Positions 7,158 to 14,588 of a DNA stretch of 64,000 nt are shown here, piece after piece; position 1 is the stretch's first letter, and every line of letters begins with the position of its first letter. The stretch comes from UBA11098 sp041671525. Its GTDB lineage: Bacteria; Patescibacteriota; Minisyncoccia; Moranbacterales; UBA2206. The notes beneath the pieces are model-generated. The model worked only from the letters and a program-made list of their open reading frames with translations, was not told the DNA's origin and searched no databases. The translations under genes and the position numbers were made by a program. The stretch is taken from contig JBAZBJ010000007.1 of the NCBI GenBank assembly GCA_041671525.1, positions 1 to 64,000 on the forward strand, read 5' to 3'.

Positions 7158-7787
7158 ATGGCAAAACGTAAAGGCGAAACCAGCTATAAGGAAACAGCCT
7201 TCGGCATCATCCCGCGCTCTAAACTTATTCCTCTCGAAATTGAAGGGATTAGCAAGGCGTGGGATTTTGTTTTGCAAAAAAATGAGAAAGGCAATCTGCC
7301 GCTGACGCCGGAATTTATAAAACAAATTCACAAGGTCGGTTTCGGCTGGATTTTCCCCACGATGGGTGGGAAGTATCGAACCATCGAGGTCAACGTTTCC
7401 AAACACATTCCGCCGAAATTTTTCCTGGTTCCACAGCTCATGGTTGAATTTACCCAGGACCTGCAAATCAGGATCAAGCACTTGCCAAATATTGAGGACG
7501 AAAAATTTCTAGACGAACTGGTAATTTTGTTGGCGTGGGCGCACCACAGGTTTGCTTGGATCCATCCGTTCCAAGATTACAACGGCCGAATCGGCCGATT
7601 GCTCAATAATATCATTTTACTCAAGATCAATCTGCCGCCAATTGAATTGAAAGTGGAAACAGCATCCGGCAGAAACAAATATGTCAAGGCTTTGCAACTG
7701 GCGGACGATCACAATTATTTGAAATTGGAAAAAATAATCGAAGAGGCGATTGAAGAATCCATAGCGGAGTTGGGCGCGAAAAAATAA
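7158..7787 (+). CDS. Fic/DOC family protein
   Basis: A 209-aa Fic protein with the active-site motif HPFQDYNGRIGR at residues 136-147; the canonical form is HPFx(D/E)GNGRxxR, so the Gly after the acid is Tyr. Fic enzymes move AMP (sometimes other phosphates) from nucleotides to target proteins, often DNA gyrase or translation factors in toxin modules. No inhibitory (S/T)xxxE(G/N) helix is evident inside this protein, which fits control by the small upstream protein. No third palindromic site was found after it. The gene ends at a terminator (7818). Confidence 0.85.
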   Translation: MAKRKGETSYKETAFGIIPRSKLIPLEIEGISKAWDFVLQKNEKGNLPLTPEFIKQIHKVGFGWIFPTMGGKYRTIEVNVSKHIPPKFFLVPQLMVEFTQDLQIRIKHLPNIEDEKFLDELVILLAWAHHRFAWIHPFQDYNGRIGRLLNNIILLKINLPPIELKVETASGRNKYVKALQLADDHNYLKLEKIIEEAIEESIAELGAKK

Positions 7788-7817
7788 GCTGAATTATCGG
7801 ATTTATCTCTAGTTTTA

Positions 7818-7840
7818 GGAGTCATTTGCACTCCTTTTTT
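7818..7840 (+). terminator. Intrinsic terminator after fic
   Basis: GGAGT and ACTCC pair across a 7-base loop, followed by TTTTTT. The -35 box of the rplI promoter lies inside this hairpin. Confidence 0.75.
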
Positions 7841-7854
7841 CTTTATATTATAAT
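7826..7854 (+). promoter_or_regulatory. rplI promoter inside upstream terminator
   Basis: TTGCAC (7826-7831), 17 bp, TATAAT (7849-7854). The predicted start is at about 7861, one base before the rplI ATG, so the mRNA should be essentially leaderless. Confidence 0.7.
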
Positions 7855-7861
7855 AGACTAT

Positions 7862-8305
7862 ATGAAAGTAATCCTATTCAAAGACGTTCCAAGCATCGGC
7901 AAGGCGGGCGACATCAAGAATGTTTCGGATGGTTACGCGCGCAATTTTTTGCTGCCGAAAAAACTGGCGGAAATCGCCAACGCAGCTTCGCTGCAAAAAG
8001 CAGAACTGTTGAAAAAGAAACAACAGGAATCAGAACAAGCTGATTTGGAAAAAATCCAAAAAGTGGCCGAGACGCTGCAGGGTTGCGAGATCGTGATCAT
8101 GGCCAAGGAGAAAGATGGCAAGCTGTTCGGTTCGATCAATGCCAAGGCGATCGCCAAAGAATTGAAAAAAGAAAATTTGCTCGTTGATGATAAACTGATT
8201 TTTTTGCCAGAGCCGATCAAGGAGATCGGGGATTATGATGTCAAAGTGGAACTCAGTCACGGAATCGAAGCATCCATCCACGTCGTGGTCGAGAGCGCGC
8301 AGTAG
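7862..8305 (+). CDS. rplI: 50S ribosomal protein L9
   Basis: A 147-aa protein of standard length starting MKVILFKDVPSIGKAGDIKN, with the typical GYARNFLLPKKLA of the rRNA-binding N-domain, a long charged connecting helix and the C-domain ending in VELSHGIEASIHVVVE. The ATG at 7862 is chosen over an in-frame ATG at 7826 because the family starts at MKV and the earlier one lies in the terminator and promoter. L9 binds 23S rRNA and helps keep reading frame. It stands alone, without rpsF, ssb or rpsR. Confidence 0.95.
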   Translation: MKVILFKDVPSIGKAGDIKNVSDGYARNFLLPKKLAEIANAASLQKAELLKKKQQESEQADLEKIQKVAETLQGCEIVIMAKEKDGKLFGSINAKAIAKELKKENLLVDDKLIFLPEPIKEIGDYDVKVELSHGIEASIHVVVESAQ

Positions 8306-8306
8306 C

Positions 8307-8335
8307 TTGCTTGCTTTGGCCAAGGGGTGTATAAT
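8307..8335 (+). promoter_or_regulatory. pyrG promoter
   Basis: TTGCTT (8307-8312), 17 bp, TATAAT (8330-8335), right after the rplI stop. Predicted start about 8342, giving a leader of about 80 bases. Confidence 0.7.
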
Positions 8336-8344
8336 TTAAAAAAC

Positions 8345-8373
8345 AAAAAGTCGCAGGGGTAGCGTCTTTTTTT
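8345..8373 (+). terminator. Terminator-like hairpin in the pyrG leader
   Basis: AAAAAG-T-CGC and GCG-T-CTTTTTTT pair around an AGGGGTA loop immediately after the predicted start site. It may be a weak attenuator for CTP synthase or a leftover terminator of rplI read-through. The G run in the loop recalls, but does not match, the CTP-sensing leader known for Bacillus pyrG. Confidence 0.4.
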
Positions 8374-8420
8374 CTTGGAAAAAATTCGCCCTAATAAGTA
8401 AATTTTATTTAAATAAAAAT

Positions 8421-10061
8421 ATGAAGAACCGTAAGTACATATTTGTCGTGGGGGGAGTCATGAGCGGAGTCGGTAAAGGGGTAACCGTAGCATCGATCGG
8501 AGCCATACTTAAAGCACGTGGCTTTGTCGTCACTGCCATCAAGATCGATCCATACATCAATGTCGATGCGGGTACCATGAATCCGACTGAGCACGGTGAG
8601 ACTTTTGTGCTGGATTCCGGACTGGAAACCGACCAAGACATGGGAAATTATGAACGCTTCATGGATCTCAACCTGCCGAGCGAAAATTATATGACCACCG
8701 GCAGTGTTTATGAGTCCGTCATCCACAAGGAAAGAAACTTGGAATACAAGGGCAAATGCGTACAAGTGGTGCCGCACATCCCATTGGAGGTGATCGATCG
8801 CATCAACAAAGCAGCGGACAAGGCGAAAGCGGAGATTACTATCATCGAAATCGGCGGTACAGTAGGAGAATACGAGAATATTCTTTTCTTAGAGGCCATC
8901 CGCCTGATAAAGCTGAAAAATCCGGATGACGTCATAACTGTTATGGTGAGCTACTTACCAATCCCTTCCAAGGTGGGGGAAATGAAGACCAAGCCGACCC
9001 AGCACGCGGTGCGCACCCTCAATGGCACCGGGATTCAACCGGATTTTATTGTCGCCCGCAGCGAAACCTTTCTCGATCAAAAACGCAAAGAGAAAATAGC
9101 TTTGTTTTGCAATGTGCCGGAACGCTATGTGATCAGCGCTCCGGATGTTGACTCGATATATGAAATACCTATTAACTTTGAAAGAGATGACTTGAGTCGG
9201 CTTCTGCTAAAAAAATTAGGATTGAAATATAGCAAGACCGATTTGAAACAATGGTATGATCTGGTGGAAAATATCAAAAAACCGGTTGGCAAAGTCAGAA
9301 TCGGAATTGTGGGAAAATATTTTGGTACCGGCGATTTCGTTTTGTCCGATGCCTATGTCAGCGTCATTGAGGCGATCAAACATGCCGCTTACAAGAATAA
9401 AGTAAAGCCGGAAATTGATTGGCTCGGCAGCGAACAATATGAGAAAGAGCCGGAAAAATTGGAAGAACTTAAGCAATATGACGGCGTGGTCATTCCCGGC
9501 GGTTTCGGTTCGCGCGGCGTGGAAGGCAAAATCAGAGCTATCCAATTCCTGCGTGAGAACAAAATTCCTTTCTTCGGTTTGTGTTATGGCATGCAACTGG
9601 CGGTCGTCGAATATTCGCGCAACGTTTTGGGACTGAAAGACGCTAATACGACCGAGATCGACCGCGACACCAAAAACCCGGTCATCGACATCATGCCGGA
9701 ACAGAAAAAGAATCTGGCGGATCACAACTATGGCGCCACCATGCGTCTGGGCGCTTATCCGGCCAATCTGCAGAAAGGAACACTGGCTTTCAAAGCATAC
9801 GGCAAAGAAAAAATTTCGGAACGTCACCGCCACCGCTGGGAAGTCAATCCGGAATATATCCAGCGATTGGAAAAATCCGGCTTGGTTTTCTCCGGCAAAT
9901 CACCGAACAAAAAACTGATGGAAGTCACTGAATTGCCAGTCGGCGTCCATCCGTTTTTCCTGGCCACCCAGTTCCATCCGGAACTCAAATCCACTCCGCT
10001 GAATTCTCATCCGCTGTTTTTTGAGTTTATTAAAGCAGCCTTGAAGAACAAGAAAAAATAA
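8421..10061 (+). CDS. pyrG: CTP synthase
   Basis: A 546-aa full-length enzyme. The synthase domain starts KYIFVVGGVMSGVGKGVTVA (P-loop) and carries IDPYINVDAGTMNP. The glutaminase domain has the nucleophile Cys388 in GLCYGMQ (canonical GICLGMQ, so Leu is Tyr) and the His-Glu pair in FHPEL. It aminates UTP to CTP with ATP and glutamine. It is monocistronic, with its own promoter and a terminator at 10079. Confidence 0.97.
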   Translation: MKNRKYIFVVGGVMSGVGKGVTVASIGAILKARGFVVTAIKIDPYINVDAGTMNPTEHGETFVLDSGLETDQDMGNYERFMDLNLPSENYMTTGSVYESVIHKERNLEYKGKCVQVVPHIPLEVIDRINKAADKAKAEITIIEIGGTVGEYENILFLEAIRLIKLKNPDDVITVMVSYLPIPSKVGEMKTKPTQHAVRTLNGTGIQPDFIVARSETFLDQKRKEKIALFCNVPERYVISAPDVDSIYEIPINFERDDLSRLLLKKLGLKYSKTDLKQWYDLVENIKKPVGKVRIGIVGKYFGTGDFVLSDAYVSVIEAIKHAAYKNKVKPEIDWLGSEQYEKEPEKLEELKQYDGVVIPGGFGSRGVEGKIRAIQFLRENKIPFFGLCYGMQLAVVEYSRNVLGLKDANTTEIDRDTKNPVIDIMPEQKKNLADHNYGATMRLGAYPANLQKGTLAFKAYGKEKISERHRHRWEVNPEYIQRLEKSGLVFSGKSPNKKLMEVTELPVGVHPFFLATQFHPELKSTPLNSHPLFFEFIKAALKNKKK

Positions 10062-10078
10062 CTCTCTGGCCAAAACTT

Positions 10079-10106
10079 AAAAAGCTCCCAGTAACGGGAG
10101 CTTTTT
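10079..10106. terminator. Terminator between convergent pyrG and rpmA
   Basis: GCTCCC / GGGAGC stem with A run before and T run after, so it can act in both directions. Confidence 0.85.
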
Positions 10107-10127
10107 CGCTATTCAAGAATTGGCTAT

Positions 10128-10412
10128 TTATCGCTTGATCTCTTCCACAGAAACAAATTTTCTTTCTTCCAGTTTGCCAGTAAACAATTTGACCTTCTTG
10201 GCCACAAATTTCACCAGGCCTTTTTTCAGGGAAAAAAGCGTGTCGTCTTCGCCCCGACGGACATTTTTGCCGGCCCGAAATTTGGTGCCGCGTTGTCGGA
10301 CGATGATTTGTCCCGGATCCGCTTTCTGCCCGCCAAAAATTTTGACGCCAAGTCGTTTGGAGATTGAATCACGTCCAAGTTGAGTAGAGCCACCGGCTTT
10401 TCTATGTGCCAT
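10128..10412 (-). CDS. rpmA: 50S ribosomal protein L27
   Basis: A 94-aa protein starting MAHRKAGGSTQLGRDSISKR and continuing LGVKIFGGQKADPGQIIVRQRG, the diagnostic L27 N-terminus that reaches the peptidyl transferase centre. No Firmicutes-type cleaved N-terminal extension is present. The usual partner rplU is absent, so it is a single-gene unit with a consensus promoter (10487-10515) and a leader of about 70 bases. Confidence 0.97.
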   Translation of the reverse strand: MAHRKAGGSTQLGRDSISKRLGVKIFGGQKADPGQIIVRQRGTKFRAGKNVRRGEDDTLFSLKKGLVKFVAKKVKLFTGKLEERKFVSVEEIKR

Positions 10413-10486
10413 ATCATGAGAGAGAAATTAAAAGCGCCAAATCGCGCAAGTAACCTCAGGGATTATTTATTTAAGCTATATAACAC

Positions 10487-10515
10487 ATTATAAGCCCAAT
10501 GTGATATAATGTCAA
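10487..10515 (-). promoter_or_regulatory. rpmA promoter, full consensus
   Basis: On the minus strand TTGACA (10515-10510), 17 bp, TATAAT (10492-10487), a perfect sigma70 consensus. Its -35 box abuts the -10 box of the opposite promoter at 10502. Confidence 0.8.
10502..10510 (+). promoter_or_regulatory. Extended -10 promoter for the gene at 10520
   Basis: TGATATAAT is a perfect TGnTATAAT extended -10. The predicted start is 3 bases before the ATG at 10520. Confidence 0.65.
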
Positions 10516-10519
10516 TGAT

Positions 10520-10957
10520 ATGGAGTCTAAAAGTCAAAAGTCCATCAAGTTCATAAAGCCATTTTGGCTTAAATATGAGGCAAGAGTCGTCATTATTATC
10601 GGTTTTGTCTTAGTGGCCGCCATTTCTTTTGAATTTGGGCTTATTCAAGGCAAAAAAGTACAGGATAAACCACTGGTCATCGAAAAACCCGCCCTGAGCC
10701 AAAATACGCAGGCGAGTGAGGCATCAGCAATGACCATTCAGGCTCCAAAAACGACCCAGGAAGCACAAATTGACCCCGTCAGCTCAGTTATACCAGTCAA
10801 GGATTGCGCATTTGTAGGCAGCAAAAATTCGACTAAATTTCACGTCCCAACCTGCTCCTTCGCCAAGCGGATCCTGCCCAAAAACCTGGTCTGTTTCAAA
10901 TCCGCCGAGGAGGCTCTTGCTCAGGGCCGGGTGGGGGACAAAGGATGTATTAAGTAA
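10520..10957 (+). CDS. Membrane-anchored protein with Ada-type zinc-binding C-terminus
   Basis: 145 aa. A single membrane segment lies at about residues 22-42 (VVIIIGFVLVAAISFEFGLI), followed by a low-complexity linker and a C-terminal module with FVGSKNSTKFHVPTC, FAKRI and CFKSAEEALAQG, ending GDKGC. This is the small metal-binding fold named after the Ada N-terminus, here without any alkyltransferase domain and probably outside the membrane. Function unknown; Cys residues at the usual zinc-ligand positions are visible. The transcript is probably almost leaderless. Confidence 0.75.
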   Translation: MESKSQKSIKFIKPFWLKYEARVVIIIGFVLVAAISFEFGLIQGKKVQDKPLVIEKPALSQNTQASEASAMTIQAPKTTQEAQIDPVSSVIPVKDCAFVGSKNSTKFHVPTCSFAKRILPKNLVCFKSAEEALAQGRVGDKGCIK

Positions 10958-11010
10958 AATTCCAAAATCAGAATTTCAAATTTCAAAATTTTAATTTTTA
11001 ACATATTCGC

Positions 11011-11709
11011 ATGAACAAAAAAACTGTCATCATCTCCCTCGGGGGATCGCTCATTGTGCCGGACGAAATTGATTGGAAGTTTGTGAAAAGCTTTAAAGCC
11101 TTGATCGAGCGCCAGATCAAAAAGGGCTGCAAATTTATCATCATCACCGGCGGTGGTAAACTGGCGCGGAAATATATCGAAGCCTCCACAAAAGCCGACA
11201 GTGTCATCACCAATGAAGACAAGGACTGGCTCGGTATCCATGCTACGCGCATGAACGCGCATTTCATCCGCACCATTTTTCGCAAACACGCCCATCCGCG
11301 TATCAACAAAAATCCGCACGATCTGGAGGACTTTTATAATTTCAAGGAATCAATTCTGGTCGCCGCTGGCTGGCGCCCTGGTTTTTCCACCGATTACGAC
11401 GCGGTGCTTCTGGCCAAATATTTGGATATCAAAAACATCATCAACCTTTCCAATATCGATTACGTTTGCGACAAAGATCCGCGCAAATTTCCGAACGCCA
11501 AGAAAATCGAGAACATTTCCTGGAAGGATTTTCGCAAGATGGTGGGTGACAAGTGGGATCCGGGCATGAACGCGCCCTTTGACCCGATTGCATCCAAACT
11601 GGCGCAAGAGGAAAACATTGAGGTGGCCATCATGAACGGCAAGAATCTCAAAAACTTGGAAAACTATTTCAGCGGAAAAGGCTTTAAAGGGACAAAAATC
11701 ACTGACTAG
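11011..11709 (+). CDS. pyrH: Amino-acid-kinase family protein, probable UMP kinase
   Basis: 232 aa. The start KTVIISLGGSLIVPDEID and FIIITGGGKLARKYIE are the phosphate-binding loops of the amino acid kinase fold, and IINLSNIDYVCDKDPRKFPNAK is the UMP kinase type substrate region. It resembles the archaeal-type UMP kinase more than the E. coli hexamer. It would make UDP from UMP, feeding the CTP synthase upstream. A free-standing RNA candidate follows. Confidence 0.82.
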   Translation: MNKKTVIISLGGSLIVPDEIDWKFVKSFKALIERQIKKGCKFIIITGGGKLARKYIEASTKADSVITNEDKDWLGIHATRMNAHFIRTIFRKHAHPRINKNPHDLEDFYNFKESILVAAGWRPGFSTDYDAVLLAKYLDIKNIINLSNIDYVCDKDPRKFPNAKKIENISWKDFRKMVGDKWDPGMNAPFDPIASKLAQEENIEVAIMNGKNLKNLENYFSGKGFKGTKITD

Positions 11710-11715
11710 GAAAGT

Positions 11716-11746
11716 TTGAAATTTTTTTATTCGGTTTCTGTAGTAT
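11716..11746 (+). promoter_or_regulatory. Promoter of the RNA at 11753
   Basis: TTGAAA (11716-11721), 19 bp, TAGTAT (11741-11746), starting seven bases after the pyrH stop. Confidence 0.45.
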
Positions 11747-11752
11747 TTAGTG

Positions 11753-11950
11753 CAATCATCTGAGAGTATCCTGGGGTGAAATATTGCGAAAGCAGGGGAT
11801 ACTTATAGGAGTGACCGGCGGCCGACTTTGCGGGGTAAAGGCTTTCCCAACAAGTCAGCTGAAAAAATCGACTCGGAGGATCCGTCTCATTCCGTCTACA
11901 AATTATTCACCTTCAATAAAAAAATATCCCGGTTAATGGGATATTTTTTA
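11753..11950 (+). ncRNA. Structured RNA of unknown family
   Basis: About 200 nt between a promoter-like sequence and an intrinsic terminator, with no gene downstream on this strand for 1.7 kb. It can close with TGAGA / TCTCA (11762-11766, 11885-11889) and ATCCT / AGGAT. Inside are a GAAA tetraloop hairpin TGC-GAAA-GCA, a stem GACTT / AAGTC enclosing GGGTAAA / TTTCCC, and CGGA-GGA-TCCG. No open frame of note. It does not match FMN, TPP, SAM, cobalamin, SRP, tmRNA or RNase P signatures known to me. Either a new small RNA or a diverged 6S-like RNA. Confidence 0.5.
11918..11950. terminator. Bidirectional terminator
   Basis: AAAATATCCC / GGGATATTTT stem flanked by A and T runs. It ends the RNA on the plus strand and overlaps the 3' end of the DUF2062 gene on the other. 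Confidence 0.8.
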
Positions 11951-12430
11951 TTGTTGTTCCTGCACCTCTTTATCATGCGCAGAAAAATATATTTTATGGT
12001 TTGTCAGGAGATAAGACAGCAGGAAATAAAAAACGGCTGCAATCGCTCCAGCCACCACAAAAAAACCGATGACCAGTGGCAGGGCCACCTCCAGTAAGAT
12101 CGCTTTGCTCAGAAAAAACTTGAAACCCAAGTGGTAGGTCGCTTGAAATTCATCAATCAGTTTTTCTCCTTTTTCGTGAAAAATAAATCCACCCACCGCG
12201 GCCGCAATCGGAAGCACAACCAGCGTCGTCCACATATTGGTCGCCAGCACTCCGGCGGTCGCGGACAGCCGATTCAAACGAAAGAGAGAGGCAAGTAACA
12301 AGGTAGTAATCAATCCTTCACCCGGCACAATGCCCAAAAAAATCCCCAACGCCGCACCGCCGGCCACTTTGTGCGGAGAATCATTGATCAAGAAAAACTG
12401 CTTGAAAAAGTTTTTTAATTTTTTTTTCAT
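11948..12430 (-). CDS. DUF2062 membrane protein
   Basis: 160 aa with the DUF2062 pattern: SPHKVAGGAALGIFLGIVPGEG near the N-terminus, then hydrophobic helices including ATNMWTTLVVLPIAAAVGGF and a last pair near the C-terminus. The family is an uncharacterised inner membrane protein often found near glycan or tRNA modification genes. It starts three bases after the nuclease gene stop, so the two are probably co-transcribed. Confidence 0.85.
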   Translation of the reverse strand: MKKKLKNFFKQFFLINDSPHKVAGGAALGIFLGIVPGEGLITTLLLASLFRLNRLSATAGVLATNMWTTLVVLPIAAAVGGFIFHEKGEKLIDEFQATYHLGFKFFLSKAILLEVALPLVIGFFVVAGAIAAVFYFLLSYLLTNHKIYFSAHDKEVQEQQ

Positions 12431-12433
12431 TTA

Positions 12434-13558
12434 CTATTTCTTTTTCACCACTAAACTTTTAGTTTCTTTGTCAACTACTTTGGCTTTTTCGACTTCTTGT
12501 TTGGCTTGCATCGGCAAGACGCCCAGGATATTGCGCAGGGCAATGCCATCCACTTTTAAAACATCCTCCCATTTATCCAAAGGCTCCAAAATTTCCCGCA
12601 ATTTGGCTTCATCATATTTATACGTCTTGCGCAGCGAGCGCGCGATTACGCCCTGTTCACCAAAAACTCGCTCCACGCCTTCTTGATCCATATACTGCAG
12701 AATGTCTTCTTGTAACTTTCCCAATCTTTCTTTGGTGATGGTGATGGCGGATTTGAGTTCGATATATTCCATGATTTCTTGATTTACCACCTCGGTGTCA
12801 ATTTTCCGCAGCTCCTTGAATTTATGCTTCCACATCGGACACATGTTTTGATAGCCGCACCAATCACACAATGGAGTGATCAGTGGTTCAAACTTTCCGG
12901 ATTCGATCAATTTGATAACATCTAGGAAAGTTTGTTCACTTTTTTGCAATTGTTCCAAGGTGCGCGTAGAAGAAAGCTTCACACCATGCTTCAAATAATA
13001 TAAGCTAACTTTTATTTTATCCAGATTGGCCACCTCTTTTGGATAGCGCGCCAAAAAAGCTTTCAGATACACCGACAACTGCATGTCGTTGTCCACTTTG
13101 TCCTGCGACGGCATTTTTTTGGTCGTTTTGTAATCAATAATTTCATAGCCATCCTCCGTCTTGTCGATGCGATCCACAATACCGGAAACGATGTGTTTGT
13201 TCTCACCTTCACCAATCTCAATCTGAAAACGCGATTCCAGATCAATAATATTGAAATCTTGCGGACGATTGCTCTGATAATATTTTTGAATAATTTGAAT
13301 GCCTTGGGAAAAAGCCGCGCGTTCTTCGTCCGGCGAATCAAAAACCGCCGGGTTCCAGGAATTGCCAAAATGTTCCATGGCTTGATCCAAAGTGGGGGAC
13401 AGGATGCCGGGCGTGTGCACAAATTTCAGCGTCTCATGGATGGTTGAACCAAAAACCGCCTCCTTGGATTTGGGAGTTTTGATTCGATCTATATTTTGAA
13501 ATTTATACTTGAGTGGACAGTTCTGGTAGGTGTCCATGGAGGAATAGGAGATGCGCAT
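12434..13558 (-). CDS. PD-(D/E)XK nuclease family protein with Fe-S cysteines
   Basis: 374 aa starting MRISYSSMDTYQNCPLKYKF. It is a RecB/AddB-type nuclease domain: the core shows GYEIIDYKTTKK (Asp...Lys of the active site) and HETLKFVH, and a cysteine from the N-terminus (YQNCP) with three near the C-terminus (CDWCGYQNMCPMW) form the layout of the 4Fe-4S staple of AddB-like nucleases. No helicase part. The ATG at 13558 is preferred over one 39 bases upstream because the -10 box TATACT (13570-13565) ends exactly six bases before it, predicting a leaderless mRNA. Confidence 0.85.
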   Translation of the reverse strand: MRISYSSMDTYQNCPLKYKFQNIDRIKTPKSKEAVFGSTIHETLKFVHTPGILSPTLDQAMEHFGNSWNPAVFDSPDEERAAFSQGIQIIQKYYQSNRPQDFNIIDLESRFQIEIGEGENKHIVSGIVDRIDKTEDGYEIIDYKTTKKMPSQDKVDNDMQLSVYLKAFLARYPKEVANLDKIKVSLYYLKHGVKLSSTRTLEQLQKSEQTFLDVIKLIESGKFEPLITPLCDWCGYQNMCPMWKHKFKELRKIDTEVVNQEIMEYIELKSAITITKERLGKLQEDILQYMDQEGVERVFGEQGVIARSLRKTYKYDEAKLREILEPLDKWEDVLKVDGIALRNILGVLPMQAKQEVEKAKVVDKETKSLVVKKK

Positions 13559-13600
13559 GCCTATAGTATAGAGTATTTGGACTTTTGTATCCAGCACTAG

Positions 13601-13642
13601 CCTAAAACCCGGCTTAGGAAATTGCTAAAGCCAGGTTTTGGG
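13601..13642. repeat. Palindromic spacer repeat, 43-bp type (imperfect copy)
   Basis: CCTAAAACCCGGCTTAGG, AAATT, then CTAAAGCCAGGTTTTGGG; an imperfect version of the perfect palindrome at 24765-24807. It lies upstream of the nuclease gene and of the isc promoter. Confidence 0.6.
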
Positions 13643-13647
13643 CGCCC

Positions 13648-13696
13648 TTGACATAAATTTAAGGCCTTGGTAGTATTAATACATACCAAATTGGTA
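13648..13696 (+). promoter_or_regulatory. Promoter and palindromic operator of the Fe-S operon
   Basis: TTGACA (13648-13653), 17 bp, TAGTAT (13671-13676). The perfect palindrome TACCAAATTGGTA (13684-13696) covers the predicted start site. As an Rrf2 regulator is encoded in the same operon, this is the likely autoregulatory site. Confidence 0.6.
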
Positions 13697-13730
13697 GGCT
13701 TTAAAAAAATAATCAATAAAACCAAAAAAT

Positions 13731-14255
13731 ATGGAAAAACAAACCCAAGTGTTGGCCGAGGAGCATAAAAATATCCTCAAAGTCATAAGCGCCCTGGAAT
13801 GGGAGTGCGGCAGACTGAATTCAAAGAAAGAAATCGACAAAGAATTTTTCGCAAAAGCGATTGATTTCATCCGAAATTATGCCGACAAGTTCCATCATGC
13901 CAAAGAAGAGGACATTCTGTTTGTCGAATTTTGCAAGAACGCCCACAAGACGCATTGTAATCCCGTGGATCAGATGCTTTATGAACATAAACTAGGCCGG
14001 GAATTCGTGAAAAACATGGAGTCAGCCATCAAAAAAGATGACTCGAACGGCACCTTGGAGAACGCGACCGGCTATGCCAATTTATTGAAGGAACACATTT
14101 TTAAAGAGGACACCATTCTTTATCCGATGATGGATGAAGTTTTCGACGAGAAAACCCAACAATCGATCACCGAGCGATCAGCGGCCGCCGAAAAAAAATT
14201 CAAAAAAGAAGATTTGGAAAGATATCTGGCATTCGCAAATAATTTAAACAACTAA
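13731..14255 (+). CDS. Hemerythrin-like HHE domain protein
   Basis: 174 aa, one four-helix bundle with the di-iron pattern: EEHKNIL near residue 11, KFHHAKEEDILF near 55, YEHKLGREF near 84 and KEHIFKEDTILYP near 120. Such proteins bind oxygen, NO or store iron. First gene of the Fe-S operon, which points to a role in iron or oxygen sensing for cluster assembly (compare RIC/YtfE-type repair proteins; the SCCA-type N-domain of YtfE is missing). Confidence 0.88.
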   Translation: MEKQTQVLAEEHKNILKVISALEWECGRLNSKKEIDKEFFAKAIDFIRNYADKFHHAKEEDILFVEFCKNAHKTHCNPVDQMLYEHKLGREFVKNMESAIKKDDSNGTLENATGYANLLKEHIFKEDTILYPMMDEVFDEKTQQSITERSAAAEKKFKKEDLERYLAFANNLNN

Positions 14256-14273
14256 CACTAATAAATCATCACT

Positions 14274-14579
14274 ATGAATAATTGGAAAAACCTGCAAGAA
14301 ATGATTGAATATCCATCCGATGGAATTTTGAGCAAGGACATCCTGAAAAACGAAAAGTTTGACGCAACCCTCTTTATCATGGCGAAAGGCGCGGATCTCT
14401 CTGAGCATACCTCCACGCGCGCGGGAATCGTTCATGTCATTGACGGCAAGGGAATTTTTAATCTGGAAGATGAAGCTATCAAAATGCGCCCCGGCGTCTT
14501 CATCCATATGGGCAAAAATGCGATCCACTCTCTCCGAGCGGAAGAAAATACCGCTTTTGTTTTGATTCTTTTCAACTAA
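14274..14579 (+). CDS. Small cupin protein
   Basis: 101 aa forming one cupin barrel: EHTSTRAGIVHVIDGKGIFNL followed by MRPGVFIHMGKNAIHSLRAEEN, with His residues in places of the usual metal ligands. Function unknown; perhaps a metal-dependent sensor or enzyme. It sits between hemerythrin and the Rrf2 regulator, 18 and 9 bases from its neighbours. Confidence 0.82.
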   Translation: MNNWKNLQEMIEYPSDGILSKDILKNEKFDATLFIMAKGADLSEHTSTRAGIVHVIDGKGIFNLEDEAIKMRPGVFIHMGKNAIHSLRAEENTAFVLILFN

Positions 14580-14588
14580 CCTCCTGCC

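Noticed and set aside
7788..7860. A third attC-like site closing the Fic unit
   Set aside because: The expected inverse core AGCTAAC and an arm matching GAAATAAATTTTTGAATAG were looked for after fic; only a weak AAGCTGAA stretch is there.
11753..11950. FMN or c-di-AMP (ydaO) riboswitch
   Set aside because: GACCGGCGG and GGGGTGAA...GTCAGCT occur singly, but the order and surrounding conserved blocks of these riboswitches are missing, and no gene follows on the strand.
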